From: Anaerolineales bacterium
GTDB lineage: Bacteria; Chloroflexota; Anaerolineae; Anaerolineales; UBA4823
Length of the DNA: 22,323 nt
Assembly: GCA_022865865.1 (NCBI GenBank)
Contig: JALHTN010000206.1
Coordinates: forward strand, 1 to 22,323
Direction: 5' to 3'
Notes under the pieces: generated by a model
The model's input: the letters and a program-made list of their open reading frames with translations, nothing else
What the model was told of the DNA's origin: nothing
Database searches by the model: none
Translations under genes and position numbers: made by a program
In this document: piece after piece, positions 7,063 to 14,609 of the stretch
Layout: each line of letters opens with the position of its first letter
Position numbering within the stretch: position 1 is the stretch's first letter

Positions 7063-8757
7063 ATGCCAAAGAAAAATCGATCGATAAAAATCTTTACCTT
7101 GTTAATTGTGGCAATGCTTACCGCGATCCTGCCGGTTATCGCCCTTGCGCAAACCTATACCTACAGTTTGCCACAACAATTTATCGATTTATACATCAAT
7201 GAAGATGGTACTTACTCCATTGATTATCTATTCATCTTCGATAACGATCCATCAGGACCTACCATCGAATATGTAGATGTAGGGGTGCCACACGACGAAT
7301 ACGATCTGAACAGCGTTGTCGCCTATGCCAACGGAGTTGAATTGAGTGATATTGAGGAATCACCCTACGTTAAACCTGGGGTTGCAGTTGGTCTTGGGGC
7401 TAATTCCATCCCTGCTGGGCAATCTGGTGAGGTACGGGTATTTATTGCGCGGGTCTGGGATGTCCTCTTTCCGGATGACGATGATGAAAATTACACCAGC
7501 GCCCGGTTCGCTCCGAATTTCTTTGAGGACGGCTCAATCTCCGGTGGAACTGAGACAATTTTAACTTACCACTTTCCCCCAGGAGTCCAGCCTGAAGAAC
7601 CTCGCTGGCACAGTGCACCTTCAGGTTTCTCGTCTGAACCTGAAGGAGGGGTAGACAACGATGGGCGCATGACCTACACCTGGCGCAACCCCTCAGCGGA
7701 CGCAACTCGAAAGTATGAATTTGGTGCCTCATTTCCACGACAGTATGTACCGGATGATGCCATTGTGACCGGCTCCGGTTCGGTTAGCGGTGGTGGGGAT
7801 TCATTTTTTGGCGGACTAGTGGCCTGTCTGAGTCCTTTCCTGGTACCTTTGCTCTGCATTGGCGGCATTGCTGGCTTGATCATTTGGGGTGTGACCTCAG
7901 ACCGCAAGCGTAAACTTAGCTACTTGCCTCCCAAAATCTCAATTGAAGGACACGGAATAAAGCGAGGTCTGACAGCTGTAGAAGCGGGCATCCTGATGGA
8001 ACAACCCATGGACAAGATCATGACCATGATCTTATTCGGTGTGCTAAAGAAAAACGCGGCCAGGGTTGTCTCCCGCGAACCGCTAAAGATAGAATTGGAA
8101 GACCCGCTGCCAGAATTACGCATTTATGAACGGGATTTCTTGCTGGCATTTCAAAAAACCGAAAAACAAAACCGCAAGAAAGCTCTTCAAAAGATGATGG
8201 TCGAGCTGGTCAAGACTGTGGGCAAGAAAATGAAGGGCTTTAGCCGCAAGGAAACTGTTGCTTACTATAAAGACATCACACGGCGTGCCTGGGAGCAGGT
8301 TGAAGCTGCCGACACACCCGAAGTCAAGAGCGAGAAATTCGATCAGAATATGGAATGGACAATGCTTGACAAGGAGTACGACAATCGCACTCGCGACGTG
8401 TTTCGAACTGGACCAGTTTTCGTACCCATGTGGTGGCCCAGATATGATCCCGGCTTTGGAAGAACCACAACCGGGTCTATTCCGGCTTCAACTCCATCGA
8501 CCGGTCGTTCTGGTCCATCAATGCCTACTTTGCCAGGATCTGCATTTGCAGGTTCCATCGTTACTGGTGTCCAAGGTTTCTCAAGCAATGTTGTTGGCAG
8601 CATGACCGATTTCACCAGAGGAATAACAAATGTCACCAACCCACCCCCCAAACCCTCAGCATCAAGCTATAGTCGTGGCGGAGGTGGCGGTGGAGGTTGT
8701 GCATGTGCCTGCGCCTGTGCAGGATGTGCATGTGCCTGCGCTGGTGGTGGTCGCTAA
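7063..8757 (+). CDS. DUF2207-like membrane protein with alternating Cys-Ala C-terminal tail
   Basis: This 564-residue protein has a signal peptide ending near ALA-QT (29/30), an extracytoplasmic beta-rich domain (about 30-240), one transmembrane segment (about 250-277), a basic stop-transfer sequence (DRKRK), a helical cytoplasmic domain with LTAVEAGILMEQPMDKI typical of DUF2207-like proteins, and a Pro/Ser/Gly-rich linker (about 465-537). It ends in seven glycines, then CACACACAGCACACA (546-560), then GGGR. The only other cysteines, Cys255 and Cys265, are in the membrane segment. By the positive-inside rule the tail is cytoplasmic. Gly-rich tails are common in DUF2207-type proteins; the regular Cys alternation is not what I expect. 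The radical SAM enzyme 38 bases downstream suggests the tail is a modification substrate, possibly RiPP-like. Metal binding is the main alternative. GAGGT at 7054-7058 supports the start. Confidence 0.85.
   Translation: MPKKNRSIKIFTLLIVAMLTAILPVIALAQTYTYSLPQQFIDLYINEDGTYSIDYLFIFDNDPSGPTIEYVDVGVPHDEYDLNSVVAYANGVELSDIEESPYVKPGVAVGLGANSIPAGQSGEVRVFIARVWDVLFPDDDDENYTSARFAPNFFEDGSISGGTETILTYHFPPGVQPEEPRWHSAPSGFSSEPEGGVDNDGRMTYTWRNPSADATRKYEFGASFPRQYVPDDAIVTGSGSVSGGGDSFFGGLVACLSPFLVPLLCIGGIAGLIIWGVTSDRKRKLSYLPPKISIEGHGIKRGLTAVEAGILMEQPMDKIMTMILFGVLKKNAARVVSREPLKIELEDPLPELRIYERDFLLAFQKTEKQNRKKALQKMMVELVKTVGKKMKGFSRKETVAYYKDITRRAWEQVEAADTPEVKSEKFDQNMEWTMLDKEYDNRTRDVFRTGPVFVPMWWPRYDPGFGRTTTGSIPASTPSTGRSGPSMPTLPGSAFAGSIVTGVQGFSSNVVGSMTDFTRGITNVTNPPPKPSASSYSRGGGGGGGCACACACAGCACACAGGGR
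8698..8742 (+). repeat. Cys-Ala tail with internal 27-bp duplication
   Basis: The 17-bp string TGTGCATGTGCCTGCGC occurs at 8698-8714 and again, identical, at 8725-8741, a period of 27 bp or nine codons. The encoded unit is CACACACAG followed by a shortened second copy, CACACA. Seven cysteines lie in 15 residues. Exact synonymous-codon identity between copies points to a recent in-frame duplication or to slippage rather than independent evolution of the second half. Confidence 0.9.
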
Positions 8758-8795
8758 TCTTCATTGTTGATAATTCCCTACCAGGACTACCTTGA

Positions 8796-10235
8796 ATGGA
8801 TATAAATTTTTGGAAACATCTTTTCCCGGGCAATAGATCAAAAACAGTCAATAGAAATGGCTCAGAGCGCTGCGATCTTCCCCAACCTGGTGTTTACCAT
8901 TTTGAACACAACCAGGCAGGTGAGCGCAGCCGTATCCACCTCCGGGTGGATGGCGATCTAATCTCCGGTCAGGGTAAAGGCATCCTGTTGGTGAATGCCA
9001 ATCGGGTGATCCATCTCAATCCAACCGCGACATTAATGGCTTTCCTTCTGTTGCAGCAAAAAACTGATGCAGAAGCAATTCAAGCGATCCAGAAAATCTA
9101 TCATGTTTCACTAGCTCAAGCAAATAGTGACTATGCGCATTTTCGGGAAAATTTCAACCAGCTCATTCGCCCTGATGGCGCTTGCCCGGTATGTGATTTG
9201 GATATTGATATCCAGGCTCCCTTCTCAACCACGCCAACAGCCCCTTACAGGATGGATTTAGCACTCACTTACCGCTGTAATAATGATTGCAACCACTGCT
9301 ACAATGCCCGCCCAAGGGATTATTCGGAAATGTCCAATCAGGAGTGGATTCAGATAATTGATCGCTTGTGGGAGATCGGCATCCCTCACGTCGTATTTAC
9401 GGGCGGTGAGCCAACTCTGTACGCCGATCTGCCAGAATTAATCGCCTATGCTGAGTCCAAGGGGCAAATCACGGGCTTGAATACCAACGCCAGAAGATTA
9501 CAGGATAACGGCTTCCTATCAAAGTTGGTCGATGCAGGACTCGATCATGTCCAAATCACAGTGGAATCTCATTCCGCTGCTATTCACGATGAAATGGTAG
9601 GTGCAAGAGGCGCCTGGAAGCAAACTATTGCTGGTCTGCGCAATGCCCTTGATACACCCCTCTACGTGATGACAAATACCACGATGCTGCGTCAGAACAG
9701 CCCCTGCCTGGGTGAAACTTTAAACTTCCTGGGAGATATTGGTGTTCCAACCATCGGTTTAAATGCCTTGATTTACGCCGGACATGGATTACAGGTAGGC
9801 AGCGGTCTTGCTGAGCGAGAATTACCCCCTTTGCTTGAATTAGCGCGGAGCAAAACCGATCATTACCAACAGCGGTTGATTTGGTATACGCCTACCCAAT
9901 ATTGCCACTTCGACCCCATGCAGCTTGAATTAGGAGTCAAGGGATGTACAGCTGCTTTATACAATATGTGTATCGAGCCCGATGGAGCTGCCCTTCCCTG
10001 CCAATCGTACTACCAGCCGGTCGGAAATATGCTTTCCGATCCCTGGGACAAAATCTGGAATCATGAACTATCCCTTTACCTGCGGGAGAGGAAATATATC
10101 CCAGAAAAATGCTCACCATGTGCCTTATTGGCAGAGTGTGGAGGGGGCTGCCCACTGGCTCTTGAAGCTCAACCGCAAGCATTAATCTCTCTCGATGATT
10201 ATGCGCCGCCAAATATCAGTCCACACGATAATTAA
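8796..10235 (+). CDS. radical SAM/SPASM enzyme with N-terminal PqqD-like recognition domain
   Basis: This 479-residue protein has three parts. Residues about 30-125 resemble PqqD-type RiPP recognition elements (HLNPTATLMAFLL, then a helical IYHVSLAQANSDY segment). A radical SAM core follows, with the cluster motif CNNDCNHC (Cys161, Cys165, Cys168) and the SAM-binding GGEP (203-206). The C-terminal SPASM region shows Cys392-x9-Cys402 with the G-x4-C pattern, and Cys439-x2-Cys442-x5-Cys448-x3-Cys452. No cysteine follows Cys452, so the last ligand of the seven-Cys SPASM pattern is missing or replaced. An extra CPVC (130-133) links the first two domains. SPASM enzymes with such N-termini commonly modify peptides, for example by thioether or carbon-carbon crosslinks. 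The Cys-tailed protein upstream is the obvious candidate substrate. AGGA at 8783-8786 precedes the start. Confidence 0.9.
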   Translation: MDINFWKHLFPGNRSKTVNRNGSERCDLPQPGVYHFEHNQAGERSRIHLRVDGDLISGQGKGILLVNANRVIHLNPTATLMAFLLLQQKTDAEAIQAIQKIYHVSLAQANSDYAHFRENFNQLIRPDGACPVCDLDIDIQAPFSTTPTAPYRMDLALTYRCNNDCNHCYNARPRDYSEMSNQEWIQIIDRLWEIGIPHVVFTGGEPTLYADLPELIAYAESKGQITGLNTNARRLQDNGFLSKLVDAGLDHVQITVESHSAAIHDEMVGARGAWKQTIAGLRNALDTPLYVMTNTTMLRQNSPCLGETLNFLGDIGVPTIGLNALIYAGHGLQVGSGLAERELPPLLELARSKTDHYQQRLIWYTPTQYCHFDPMQLELGVKGCTAALYNMCIEPDGAALPCQSYYQPVGNMLSDPWDKIWNHELSLYLRERKYIPEKCSPCALLAECGGGCPLALEAQPQALISLDDYAPPNISPHDN

Positions 10236-10249
10236 GGAGGCAGTGTTAT

Positions 10250-11416
10250 ATGACCAGCATCCGTGAATCAATCCGCCAACGGTTTACCCCCATCACCACC
10301 ATCAAACCTGGTGTATACCAATACCAGGCACCCCAGGAAGATCCGCGCAACTTTCGCGTTCATTTACGGGTTGAGAAAAATGGGGAGGGTGTGATGATCG
10401 TAAATGCATCCACGGTTCTGCATTTAAACCAAACCGCTGCAGAATATGCGTACTATCTCGTCCAGAGCATGTCAGAAGAAGATGCTGCTAACACGGTTGC
10501 ATCCCGCTACCGTGTTTCATACGAGCAAGCTTTGCAAGATTATTCTGATTTCATGGAGCAAATTGATACCCTGGTTACGATTCCAGATCTCGATCCTATT
10601 GCCTATTTGGGCTTCGACCGAACACGTCCTTATAGCGGAGAAATCACATCACCTTATCGACTTGACTGTGCTCTCACCTACCAGCTGCCACCCACCATCG
10701 ATACCCAGTACGCCCCACACACCAGAGCGGATCGCGATCTATCCACAGATGAATGGATGACTATCCTGGATAAATCATGGGAAGCCGGGATTCCGCATGT
10801 GATCTTCACTGGCGGAGAGCCAACTTTACGAGATGATCTTCCCCAGCTGATCAAGTATTCAGAACAGCTTGGTCAAGTAACTGGACTGCTCACAGATGGC
10901 ATTCGCCTAAATGAATCTGGATTTTTTGAATCACTGCTTGAAACTGGTTTAGATCACATGCTGATCCTATTACAGCCCGACCAGGATGGGCTTTGGGACA
11001 GCATTCAAGAAGCTTCCCAATCAGATATATACATCACCGTACATGTCACTATCACCCGTGACGATGAAAAAGAAATCGGCTCAGTCTTGCACCGCTTATC
11101 TGAAATGAAGGTTCCTTCAATCTCCCTGAGCGCCGCAAGCAGAGATTTTGAAAATGCGCTCGCTTCTGCTCAAGAACTTGCCGCAAACCTAGATCTGTCA
11201 CTCGTTTGGGACATCCCGGTACCCTATTCAAAGTACAACCCATTTGCCCTTGAATTTAAAGGTCGTGATCGACCTCCCGGAGCAGGGCATGCCTGGCTGT
11301 ACGCAGAACCAGATGGCGATATCCTCCCGGACCAAGAGATCAATGAAGTCCTTGGAAATTTGCTCACCGACTCTTGGGATGAGATCTGGGCTGCTGCATT
11401 AAAGCGCTCATCTTGA
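10250..11416 (+). CDS. radical SAM paralogue lacking all Fe-S cysteines (probable pseudoenzyme)
   Basis: This 388-residue protein is a paralogue of its upstream neighbour along its whole length. It keeps the PqqD-like N-terminus (VLHLNQTAAEYA, YRVSYEQALQDY), the ALTY strand, GIPHVIFTGGEPTL (GGEP at 188-191) and the EPDG and DEIW segments. The three radical SAM cysteines are replaced by Leu146, Ile150 and Gln153. The first SPASM cysteines align with Tyr351 and Asp361, and the protein stops before the CX2CX5CX3C block. One cysteine, Cys140, remains in the whole protein. It cannot bind the usual clusters, so a catalytic radical role is unlikely. The frame is fully open and AGGAGG (10235-10240) is strong, so this is not a decaying gene. 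I infer a substrate-binding or partner role for the active enzyme. Confidence 0.85.
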   Translation: MTSIRESIRQRFTPITTIKPGVYQYQAPQEDPRNFRVHLRVEKNGEGVMIVNASTVLHLNQTAAEYAYYLVQSMSEEDAANTVASRYRVSYEQALQDYSDFMEQIDTLVTIPDLDPIAYLGFDRTRPYSGEITSPYRLDCALTYQLPPTIDTQYAPHTRADRDLSTDEWMTILDKSWEAGIPHVIFTGGEPTLRDDLPQLIKYSEQLGQVTGLLTDGIRLNESGFFESLLETGLDHMLILLQPDQDGLWDSIQEASQSDIYITVHVTITRDDEKEIGSVLHRLSEMKVPSISLSAASRDFENALASAQELAANLDLSLVWDIPVPYSKYNPFALEFKGRDRPPGAGHAWLYAEPDGDILPDQEINEVLGNLLTDSWDEIWAAALKRSS

Positions 11417-12190
11417 ATGCGTCTCACCCCACTAGATTGGCATAGGCGATTCACCCAACAGGCACAGTGGACTCGAGATACCCGGCAGCACTTGTTCAAC
11501 CGGGCGGGGGTTTTCGATTCTGAACGTGTGCTGGATGTGGGCTGCGGTACTGGAGCACTCACCGCTCAGCTGGCAACAACCTCCATTCAGCATGTGGTAG
11601 GAATTGATATAAACTCCGAATTTCTCCTGCTGGCAGCCTCAAATATATCGCGTGGAGATTTTATCACTGCTGATGGTCATTCCTTGCCTATTAAAAGGGG
11701 GATCTTCGATTGCAGTTTTTGTCACTATTTGCTGATGTGGGTCGCCGATCCCTTATCCGTTATCCAAGAGATGAAGCGGGTTACAAAACCTGGTGGCACA
11801 GTTCTGGTTTTAGCTGAGCCCGATTATGGAGGCCGCATCGATCATCCCCAAGAATTACAAGTTTTGAATCAATTACAAACAAACGCGCTCATCAAACAGG
11901 GAGCGGACCCCCTGTTTGGGAGGAAAATAAAAGGGTTATTCCATCAAGCGGGTCTGATAGAAATCGAGGTGGGAGTTATCGGTGCCCAATGGGATGATCA
12001 ACCCTCACAGCGCGAATTATCATCTGAATGGGAAATAATCCTCCATGATATGGACACATTAGAAAAAAGCGCTTCCGAGTATATTCAAAACTCGAAAGCA
12101 CTAAAAGAGATTGATTTGAATGCCTGGGCCAAAGGCGAGCGTGTTCTCTATGTACCCACCTTCAACGCCTTTGGTCGCGTGCCTGAATAG
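11417..12190 (+). CDS. class I SAM-dependent methyltransferase
   Basis: This 257-residue protein has the Rossmann-fold SAM site: motif I VLDVGCGTG (38-46), the acidic ribose-binding strand VVGIDINSE (about 60-68), and a later KPGGTVLVLAEPD strand. It resembles the broad UbiE/Methyltransf_11 group, whose substrates range from quinones to peptides and cannot be read from the motif. The ATG directly abuts the TGA of the radical SAM paralogue with no gap, so translation is probably coupled and the protein belongs to the same operon. By context it may methylate the modified peptide tail, but a housekeeping small-molecule role is possible. It is convergent with the Rieske gene, 14 bases apart, and no clear terminator lies between them. 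Confidence 0.87.
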   Translation: MRLTPLDWHRRFTQQAQWTRDTRQHLFNRAGVFDSERVLDVGCGTGALTAQLATTSIQHVVGIDINSEFLLLAASNISRGDFITADGHSLPIKRGIFDCSFCHYLLMWVADPLSVIQEMKRVTKPGGTVLVLAEPDYGGRIDHPQELQVLNQLQTNALIKQGADPLFGRKIKGLFHQAGLIEIEVGVIGAQWDDQPSQRELSSEWEIILHDMDTLEKSASEYIQNSKALKEIDLNAWAKGERVLYVPTFNAFGRVPE

Positions 12191-12204
12191 ATTGCTTTAT
12201 AAGA

Positions 12205-12555
12205 TCAATTATCTTGTGGAACACCAACTTTAATCTGATCGCCATCGACTTGAACCGGGTAAGCAGGGATATCAACTACCGCGGGAAGTGCTGTAGCCTT
12301 ACCTGATCGCACATCAAAACGGGCACCATGGCGGGGGCAAACTACCTCCAGCCCATCAAATTCACCTTCACCAAGTGGCGCACCATCGTGTGAACATACA
12401 TCACCAATGGCGAAAATTTCGTTCGCGATTTTGAACACGACCAGTTCCAATTCGCCGATTTCCACATACAGGCGTTCTCCATTGGTAATCTCTGAAACTT
12501 TAGCGATAGGATAATATTCTATTGAATTCTGCTCGATTTCGTGATAATTGTACAT
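12205..12555 (-). CDS. Rieske-type [2Fe-2S] protein, last gene of the SUF operon
   Basis: This 116-residue protein carries a complete Rieske motif, Cys54-x-His56 and Cys73-x2-His76 (CSH and CPRH), that binds a [2Fe-2S] cluster with two Cys and two His. It has no transmembrane segment and resembles the small soluble NirD/ferredoxin-like Rieske proteins found at the end of many SUF operons, where they may supply electrons. The ATG at 12555 is chosen over an upstream in-frame start at 12636, because the latter would overlap sufU by 79 bases and add a non-Rieske extension. With this start the gap to sufU is two bases. Confidence 0.88.
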   Translation of the reverse strand: MYNYHEIEQNSIEYYPIAKVSEITNGERLYVEIGELELVVFKIANEIFAIGDVCSHDGAPLGEGEFDGLEVVCPRHGARFDVRSGKATALPAVVDIPAYPVQVDGDQIKVGVPQDN

Positions 12556-12557
12556 AT

Positions 12558-12953
12558 CTACTCTACCAGCTCGTCGCTGGCCTCTGTCATACCATACGCA
12601 CCCGCTTTGAGCACTTTTAATGATAGCAAAGCACACTTCAACCGAACCGGACCCAATTCAATGCCTAACAACTCCAGTACATCCTCTTTTCCGAGCTGTT
12701 TTACATCTGCGAGAGTTTTTCCTTGGATTGATTCCATCAGCAGGTCTGCTGAGGCCAGTGAAATCGCACAGCCACGTCCGCTAAACTTTGCATCCATGAC
12801 CCGCTCATCTCCATTTAGAACAACATCAATTCGTAATTCATCCCCGCAAAGCGGGTTGGAGTCCTCAAATGTGATATCGTGCGGGTCCAGTTCACCTTGA
12901 TATTGGGGATTTTGGTAACGATCTATGATTATTTCGCGATAGAAATCATCCAT
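12558..12953 (-). CDS. sufU: SufU-like Fe-S assembly protein
   Basis: This 131-residue protein has the SufU/IscU zinc- or cluster-binding set: Cys36 in NPLCGD with Asp38, Cys62 in GRGCAIS, and Cys107 in RLKCAL. In SUF systems it accepts sulphur from SufS and helps pass it to SufBCD. Overall sequence is SufU-like, but the spacing from Cys62 to Cys107 is about that of IscU; the roughly 18-residue insertion I associate with Bacillus SufU between these cysteines is absent. It sits 25 bases after sufS and two bases before the Rieske gene, in a typical sufS-sufU order. Confidence 0.92.
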   Translation of the reverse strand: MDDFYREIIIDRYQNPQYQGELDPHDITFEDSNPLCGDELRIDVVLNGDERVMDAKFSGRGCAISLASADLLMESIQGKTLADVKQLGKEDVLELLGIELGPVRLKCALLSLKVLKAGAYGMTEASDELVE

Positions 12954-12978
12954 GTCTAATTTTCTCTTGATCAGAACT

Positions 12979-14229
12979 TTATATCCTAAAGATTTTCTTC
13001 ACCCTGTATAGTGAATCAATTAATTTATCCACATCTTCTACGGAGTTGTAGAGGTAATAACTCGCCCGGGTCGAGGCAGGAATACCCAACTTGTCATGCA
13101 GAGGCATTGCACAATGATGACCCGCCCGAACGGCAATTCCATCACCATCCAATATTTGAGCAACATCGTGTGCATGGACACCATTTAAATTAAATGTTGT
13201 TACCCCGCCTCGATCTTTCGCTTCCGGTCCATAGATGGTGACACCAGGCACTTCTCCCAGGCGTTCGAGAGCATAGTTTACGACAACCTGTTCTTGTTCT
13301 GCGATCCTACACATTCCGATATCAAGCAAATAATCCACCGCTGCACCCAATCCAATCGCTTCCGCGATCGCTGGAGTACCTGCTTCAAATTTGTGGGGAA
13401 TTGAGTTGGAAGTGAACGACCGCAGCTCTACTCGTTTGATCATGTCGCCTCCACCCAGAAAGGGCGGCATCTCTTCTAATAATTCCTTCCGTCCGTAAAG
13501 AACTCCTACTCCAGTTGGACCGCACATCTTGTGACCGGAAAACACGAGGAAGTCAGCTGCCAATTCTTGAACATCGACAGCAAAATGAGGGACAGATTGG
13601 GCGCCATCGATTAATACTTTCGCGCCAGCATTCCGCGCATCTTTTGTCATCGCTGCTGCAGGATTAATTGTTCCTAAGACATTCGACATATGGGTGAATG
13701 CGACTAACTTAGGATCTTGTTCCAATAATTGGCGATATACGTTTAGATCAAGCAAACCATCAGACTCAACCGGAATAAATTCCAGCCGCAGATCTAATTC
13801 AGCCGACAACATTTGCCAGGGAACCAGGTTTGAGTGATGCTCCATCTCTGTAAGGATGATTAAATCCCCTGCATGCAGGTTTTTTCTCCCCCAGGTTTGG
13901 GCGACCAAATTTATTGATTCGGTTGTATTGCGGGTGAAAATTACTTGGCGTGCAGCTGGGGCATTAATGAAATTTGCGATTTTGATGCGCGCTTCTTCAT
14001 ACAAGGCTGTCGCCTCTTCCGCAAGATGGTGGATTCCCCGGTGAATATTCGCATTGGATCGGCGATAATATTCATCCATAACCGAGAGCACTTGAAGCGG
14101 CTTTTGTGTCGTTGCCGTCGAATCGAGATAAACTACCCGCACTCCAGGCTTTACCTCGCGCGACAAGATTGGAAAATCCGCTTGTATTTTATTTACATCG
14201 ACCACATCTGATGGCTTATAAATTTCCAT
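12979..14229 (-). CDS. sufS: cysteine desulfurase SufS
   Basis: This 416-residue class V aminotransferase-fold enzyme binds PLP through Lys234 in SGHKMCGPTG and has the active-site Cys373 in RAGHHCAMPLH, the pattern of group II desulfurases. It converts cysteine to alanine and holds a persulphide on Cys373 for transfer to SufU. TEMEHHSN and the DGAQSVPH strand are further family hallmarks. The unknown gene at 14233-14526 ends three bases before this ATG, so translation is probably coupled; a weak AGG lies within that overlap region. Length and motifs are normal. Confidence 0.96.
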   Translation of the reverse strand: MEIYKPSDVVDVNKIQADFPILSREVKPGVRVVYLDSTATTQKPLQVLSVMDEYYRRSNANIHRGIHHLAEEATALYEEARIKIANFINAPAARQVIFTRNTTESINLVAQTWGRKNLHAGDLIILTEMEHHSNLVPWQMLSAELDLRLEFIPVESDGLLDLNVYRQLLEQDPKLVAFTHMSNVLGTINPAAAMTKDARNAGAKVLIDGAQSVPHFAVDVQELAADFLVFSGHKMCGPTGVGVLYGRKELLEEMPPFLGGGDMIKRVELRSFTSNSIPHKFEAGTPAIAEAIGLGAAVDYLLDIGMCRIAEQEQVVVNYALERLGEVPGVTIYGPEAKDRGGVTTFNLNGVHAHDVAQILDGDGIAVRAGHHCAMPLHDKLGIPASTRASYYLYNSVEDVDKLIDSLYRVKKIFRI

Positions 14230-14232
14230 AAG

Positions 14233-14526
14233 CTATTTTAACCTGGACCGGCGCCGTTTTTTCCCGCTGTTAAGCAAGCGAATGTTGCTTGAAATTTTTG
14301 GGCACCACAACACATGATCGGGCACCATCCATCCATCTGTTAAATAAACATTTTCTTCGAACTGAACCGCGATCATTTTCGAATCTACCTGAACCACTGT
14401 ACCGATTAACCAATCCCGAACGCGGTTACCTAATTTGTCTTCATGATCGCAATAAACTTCCACCCGATCTCCAACCCCATAGGCTTCCTCTTGATTTGGA
14501 GCACTTGTGAAATATATATCTGACAA
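14233..14526 (-). CDS. small uncharacterised protein in the SUF operon, TTG start
   Basis: I do not recognise this 97-residue protein. The start codon is TTG at 14526, fixed by a perfect AGGAGG (reverse complement of 14532-14537) five bases upstream. The body is rich in short beta-strand-like stretches (GVGDRVEVYCDH, DWLIGTVVQVDSKMIAVQFE, YLTDGWMVPDHVLWCP), suggesting a small SH3- or Tudor-like barrel, and the C-terminus is very basic (KKRRRSR). Only two cysteines, Cys26 and Cys75, are present and they are far apart. It lies between sufD (83 bases away) and sufS (three bases away), so it is co-transcribed with the Fe-S machinery. The basic tail might suit nucleic acid or acidic partner binding; that is inference. 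Confidence 0.72.
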   Translation of the reverse strand: MSDIYFTSAPNQEEAYGVGDRVEVYCDHEDKLGNRVRDWLIGTVVQVDSKMIAVQFEENVYLTDGWMVPDHVLWCPKISSNIRLLNSGKKRRRSRLK

Positions 14527-14609
14527 TTCTGCCTCCTAATTAGCTATCCTATCTCCTTAGAGAAACTCATCCAAAAGATCCTAAATCGTTATTTCCTTCC
14601 CATTCAGGA

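Noticed and set aside
8698..8757. Short tandem DNA repeat as a CRISPR or mobile element remnant
   Set aside because: The repeat is in frame, encodes the Cys-Ala tail, and has only two partial copies with no spacers.
10250..11416. Calling the second radical SAM-like gene a pseudogene
   Set aside because: The frame is intact, the ribosome binding site is strong, conserved non-cluster motifs remain and the next gene abuts its stop codon; loss of clusters looks like change of role rather than decay.
12201..12215. AAGAT/ATCTT inverted repeat between the methyltransferase and Rieske genes as a terminator
   Set aside because: The stem is only five AT-rich pairs with no U-run in either direction.
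12556..12636. Longer N-terminus for the Rieske protein
   Set aside because: It would overlap sufU in another frame and adds residues unlike any Rieske N-terminus; the ATG at 12555 gives a two-base gap.
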